Source of the DNA: Streptomyces populi | GTDB taxonomy: Bacteria > Actinomycetota > Actinomycetes > Streptomycetales > Streptomycetaceae | DNA: 41,596 nt | Direction: 5' to 3' | NCBI RefSeq assembly: GCF_002911015.1 | Contig: NZ_KZ626914.1 | Span: 1 to 41,596 of the forward strand | Part shown: piece after piece, positions 39,314-41,596 of the stretch | Layout of the letters: each line of letters opens with the position of its first letter | How positions within the stretch are numbered: the stretch's first letter is position 1 | Notes under the pieces: model-generated | What the model was told of the DNA's origin: nothing | The model's database searches: none | What the model saw: only the letters and a program-made list of their open reading frames with translations | Translations under genes and position numbers: made by a program

Positions 39314-40444
39314 ATGGGTCTCACGAGCAACAAGGTGCTGGCATTGGTGGTCATGCTCGCCGTGCTGCTTTTCATCGGCACGGTGTGGTGGTGGCCGCGG
39401 CTCGCCAGGCGTACCTGGTGGTCCGTCGGCGGACGGGTCGGACTGCTGCTGGCCACGCAGGTGATGCTGTTCGCCTCGGTCGGACTGGGCGTCAACCAGG
39501 CGTTCGGGTTCTATGCCAGCTGGGCGGACCTCCTCGGCCGTGAGCAGGGTGAGGGCGTGGTCGTCGACCACAACGGCGCGGGTGGTCCGGGCGGCGGTCC
39601 CCTCCAGGTCGTGGACACCGAGTCGGTGATCGTCTCGGGCGGGGCCAGGCCGGGGACCGGGGGGCAGATCCAGAAGATCGACATCGTCGGCCGCACGACC
39701 CGCATCGCCACGCCGGCGTACGTCTACCTGCCGCCGGAGTACTTCCAGCCGCGGTACCGCACCCGTACGTTCCCGGCCGTCACGGTGCTGACCGGCTATC
39801 CCGGCACCGCCCGGGCGCTCATCAAGGGACTGCACTTCCCGCAGACGGCGAATCGTTTGGTCAGGGAGGGCAGGAGCCAGCCGATGATCCTGGTGATGCT
39901 GCGGCCGACCGTCGCTCCCCCGCGGGACACCGAGTGCGTGGACGTCCCCGGCGGCCCGCAGACCGAGTCCTTCTTCGCCAAGGACCTTCCCGAGGCCGTG
40001 TCGGACCATTACCGGGTGGGCAAGAGTCCCCGGAACTGGGGCGTCATCGGCGACTCGACGGGCGGGTACTGCGCGCTGAAACTCGCCGTCCACCACCCCG
40101 GGACGTACGGGGCGGGCGCCGGCCTGTCGCCGTACTACAAGGCGCCGACCGACCGCACGACCGGAGACCTCTTCCACGGCGACAAGCTCCTGCGCGCCAG
40201 TGCCGATCTGCGCTGGTACCTGAGGAACAGGCCCGCGCCGGACACCTCGCTCCTCGTCACCAGCAGCAAGGCGGGCGAATCCAACTACAAGGCCACGCTT
40301 GACTTCATAGACCTCGTGAAATCCAAGGGGCTCACCAGGATCTCGTCGATCATCCTCGACAGCGGCGGCCACAACTTCAACACGTGGCGTCGGGAGATCC
40401 CGGCGACGCTCCAGTGGATCAGCGGGCGGCTGAGCGACCACTGA
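39314..40444 (+). CDS. Membrane-anchored alpha/beta-hydrolase (esterase D / Ag85-like)
   Basis: A 376-residue protein. Two N-terminal membrane segments (LALVVMLAVLLFIGTVWWWP and GLLLATQVMLFASVGLGV) are followed by an extracytoplasmic hydrolase: YVYLPPEYFQPRYR, an oxyanion-side TGYPG, the nucleophile elbow GDSTGGYCAL, and a late His in DSGGHNFNTW. The acid residue is likely the Asp in the region before the last strand. The fold belongs to the putative esterase family that includes mycobacterial Ag85. It diverges from the mprF-like gene across 199 bases, so a role in removing amino-acyl groups from lipids is plausible but inferred. The start has GGAG 6 bases upstream. Confidence 0.88.
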   Translation: MGLTSNKVLALVVMLAVLLFIGTVWWWPRLARRTWWSVGGRVGLLLATQVMLFASVGLGVNQAFGFYASWADLLGREQGEGVVVDHNGAGGPGGGPLQVVDTESVIVSGGARPGTGGQIQKIDIVGRTTRIATPAYVYLPPEYFQPRYRTRTFPAVTVLTGYPGTARALIKGLHFPQTANRLVREGRSQPMILVMLRPTVAPPRDTECVDVPGGPQTESFFAKDLPEAVSDHYRVGKSPRNWGVIGDSTGGYCALKLAVHHPGTYGAGAGLSPYYKAPTDRTTGDLFHGDKLLRASADLRWYLRNRPAPDTSLLVTSSKAGESNYKATLDFIDLVKSKGLTRISSIILDSGGHNFNTWRREIPATLQWISGRLSDH

Positions 40445-40813
40445 CGCGCGCCGCGCCGACGCGGGTGGCGCCCGATGCCGGGGGCCGCGCGGTGCCGGGG
40501 CGTCCCGGAGCGGTGAGCCGGCGGGCGTGTCGTCGCGTACCCGTCCGTGCCGTGCCGGGCGGACGAATTGGGTTGTCCGGCGCGGGGAAATGCCGTCCCG
40601 CGGGGGAATGCCGCGTCCCGGTGATTACGATTCGGGAGACCTTCCGGAGCCGTCGGAATTGATCGAGGAGCCGGTGGGACCGGGGGCGTGACGGTCTTTG
40701 TGGGACAAGCGGTGTGTCCTGTGGGCGGTCGGTACAGGACAAAGCTTCCGGGGAGACTGTGTTTTTACCGTGCGGGGCACCAAGATTCGCCTACGCGCGG
40801 TAAGTTTCTGGCC
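40445..40813. other. Intergenic region, possible promoter at its 3' end
   Basis: 369 bases with no supported gene. The last ~200 bases are less GC-rich. GTCCTGT (40716-40722) and ACAGGAC (40734-40740) form a 7-bp inverted repeat. TAAGTT at 40801-40806 ends 7 bases before the next ATG and may be a -10 box for a leaderless transcript. Confidence 0.5.
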
Positions 40814-41596
40814 ATGCCACGTGGACGCCACCGCCATTCCCCGCCCTTGCACAGGGTGCTGCCTTCTTCGGCGATCGCCGGCGTGTCGCTCGTTTTCGCC
40901 ATAGGACCCTGGCTGTTCACGGACGCGTTCGCGCTCCGTGTCCTGGCCGCGGGCGCCGCGGCGACGGCGGTCGTCAGCGCGGTCGTCCTGCGCCGCTGGG
41001 ACAGTGCGGCGGGCAAACGCGTAGCCGACCTCACGCGCGCGCGGGCGAGCGACGAGTGGCGTCACGAGGAGCGCGTCGCCGAACTGGAGACGGACCTCGA
41101 GGAGGCGCGCGAACTGCGCGGCAAGCTGGAGCAGAAGCTGCGCGCCAAGCGCACCGAGCTGGCCGGCCTGCGCAACGAGCACGCGGCGCTGCTGCGGCGG
41201 TACGCCACGGCGGAGACGGAGCGGGCCACCGCCCTGGAGGGGCGCCGGCAGCTCGCCATAGAGGCTTCGGTACCGGCCCGCGCCCTGCCGGCCGCGCGGA
41301 CGGCTCCGGACGCGGTGGAGGACCACGACTCCTCCGACTCGGTGGATTCGCCGGACACTCCCGAGGCGGCCGAGACGACCGGGGGCCCGGACGGGTCCGG
41401 GGCGTTCGAGACGTCCGAGAAGACGGCGGAGTCCGGGAGCGGGACGGACGCCATCGAGGCCTTCATGGCACCCGACGACGACGTTTCCCCGGACGGGGAG
41501 GACGACGACACGGCTTCCTCCGACGCGGAGGAGGACGAGGTCGAGGCCGAGGCCGACGAGTCCTCCCAGGCCTTCTCCCCGGCCGGTTCGTCGCTC
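40814..41596 (+). CDS. Membrane-anchored coiled-coil protein, 3' truncated by window end
   Basis: The frame from the ATG at 40814 stays open for 261 codons to the end of the window. It begins MPRGRHRHSPPLHRVLPSSA. Two hydrophobic segments follow (IAGVSLVFAIGPWLF and LRVLAAGAAATAVVSAVVL), then a coiled coil of ~85 residues rich in Glu/Arg/Leu heptads (VAELETDLEEARELRGKLEQ onward), then an acidic Ser/Asp/Glu-rich disordered region (DDDVSPDGEDDD, AEEDEVEAEADE). I do not recognise the family. The domain order (TM hairpin, coiled coil, acidic tail) suggests a scaffold at the cytoplasmic membrane face. Good GC third-position bias supports real coding. No ribosome site is visible; the start lies 7 bases after TAAGTT. 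Confidence 0.8.
   Translation, partial: MPRGRHRHSPPLHRVLPSSAIAGVSLVFAIGPWLFTDAFALRVLAAGAAATAVVSAVVLRRWDSAAGKRVADLTRARASDEWRHEERVAELETDLEEARELRGKLEQKLRAKRTELAGLRNEHAALLRRYATAETERATALEGRRQLAIEASVPARALPAARTAPDAVEDHDSSDSVDSPDTPEAAETTGGPDGSGAFETSEKTAESGSGTDAIEAFMAPDDDVSPDGEDDDTASSDAEEDEVEAEADESSQAFSPAGSSL

Overview
The window is high-GC actinobacterial chromosome, almost certainly Streptomyces. Codon third positions are strongly G/C, GTG starts are common, and the gene content is typical of the genus: a TipA-type MerR regulator, an XRE/DUF5753 + DUF397 + ATPase set, DUF3180, a standalone actinobacterial family-A polymerase, and a FtsH/Hpt/TilS/DacB/Ppa core run. From memory, and not checked here, the gene order resembles the S. 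coelicolor region running from about SCO3434 (polymerase) through tipA and gad to ftsH and the fol genes. No rRNA, tRNA, IS element, prophage or CRISPR was seen.

Layout. 1-10.2 kb: the C-terminal part of an AfsR/SARP-like NB-ARC/TPR regulator; a 3'-5' exonuclease/polymerase; a HTH + Clp_N protein behind two tandem 19-bp operators; a DUF2786 protein; two small lipoproteins; and a VOC-ArsR-SRPBCC operon fired from a long perfect palindrome. 10.2-12.6 kb: a DUF397 protein, an anti-sigma-like ATPase and an XRE/DUF5753 regulator; the first two genes share a 30-bp upstream element. 12.6-17.5 kb: an aldehyde dehydrogenase, a DinB protein, and a PadR regulator followed by a two-gene DrrAB-like ABC exporter with two matching operator copies. 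17.6-21.4 kb: a CLC channel-glutamate decarboxylase pair and a tipA homologue that lacks the thiopeptide-capturing cysteine. 21.4-25 kb: a YbjQ-like protein, a DedA protein with a long Q/G/Y-rich tail, and a ThrE-type exporter.

25-41.6 kb is largely housekeeping: ppa diverging from dacB; a zinc metalloprotease, tilS, hpt and ftsH; folE converging on the folP-NTF2-folB-folK-DUF3180 series; an MprF-like lysyl-phosphatidylglycerol synthase diverging from an exported esterase; and the start of a coiled-coil membrane protein cut by the window end.

Two themes run through the window. First, many genes appear to be transcribed as leaderless mRNAs: a TANNNT hexamer ends 6-7 nt before the start codon and there is no Shine-Dalgarno sequence. 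Second, several regulators sit beside palindromes that look like their own operators (HTH-Clp_N, ArsR, PadR, TipA, XRE). Acid and envelope stress functions (GAD + CLC, MprF + esterase, DedA, FtsH) are frequent, but they form no single obvious pathway.
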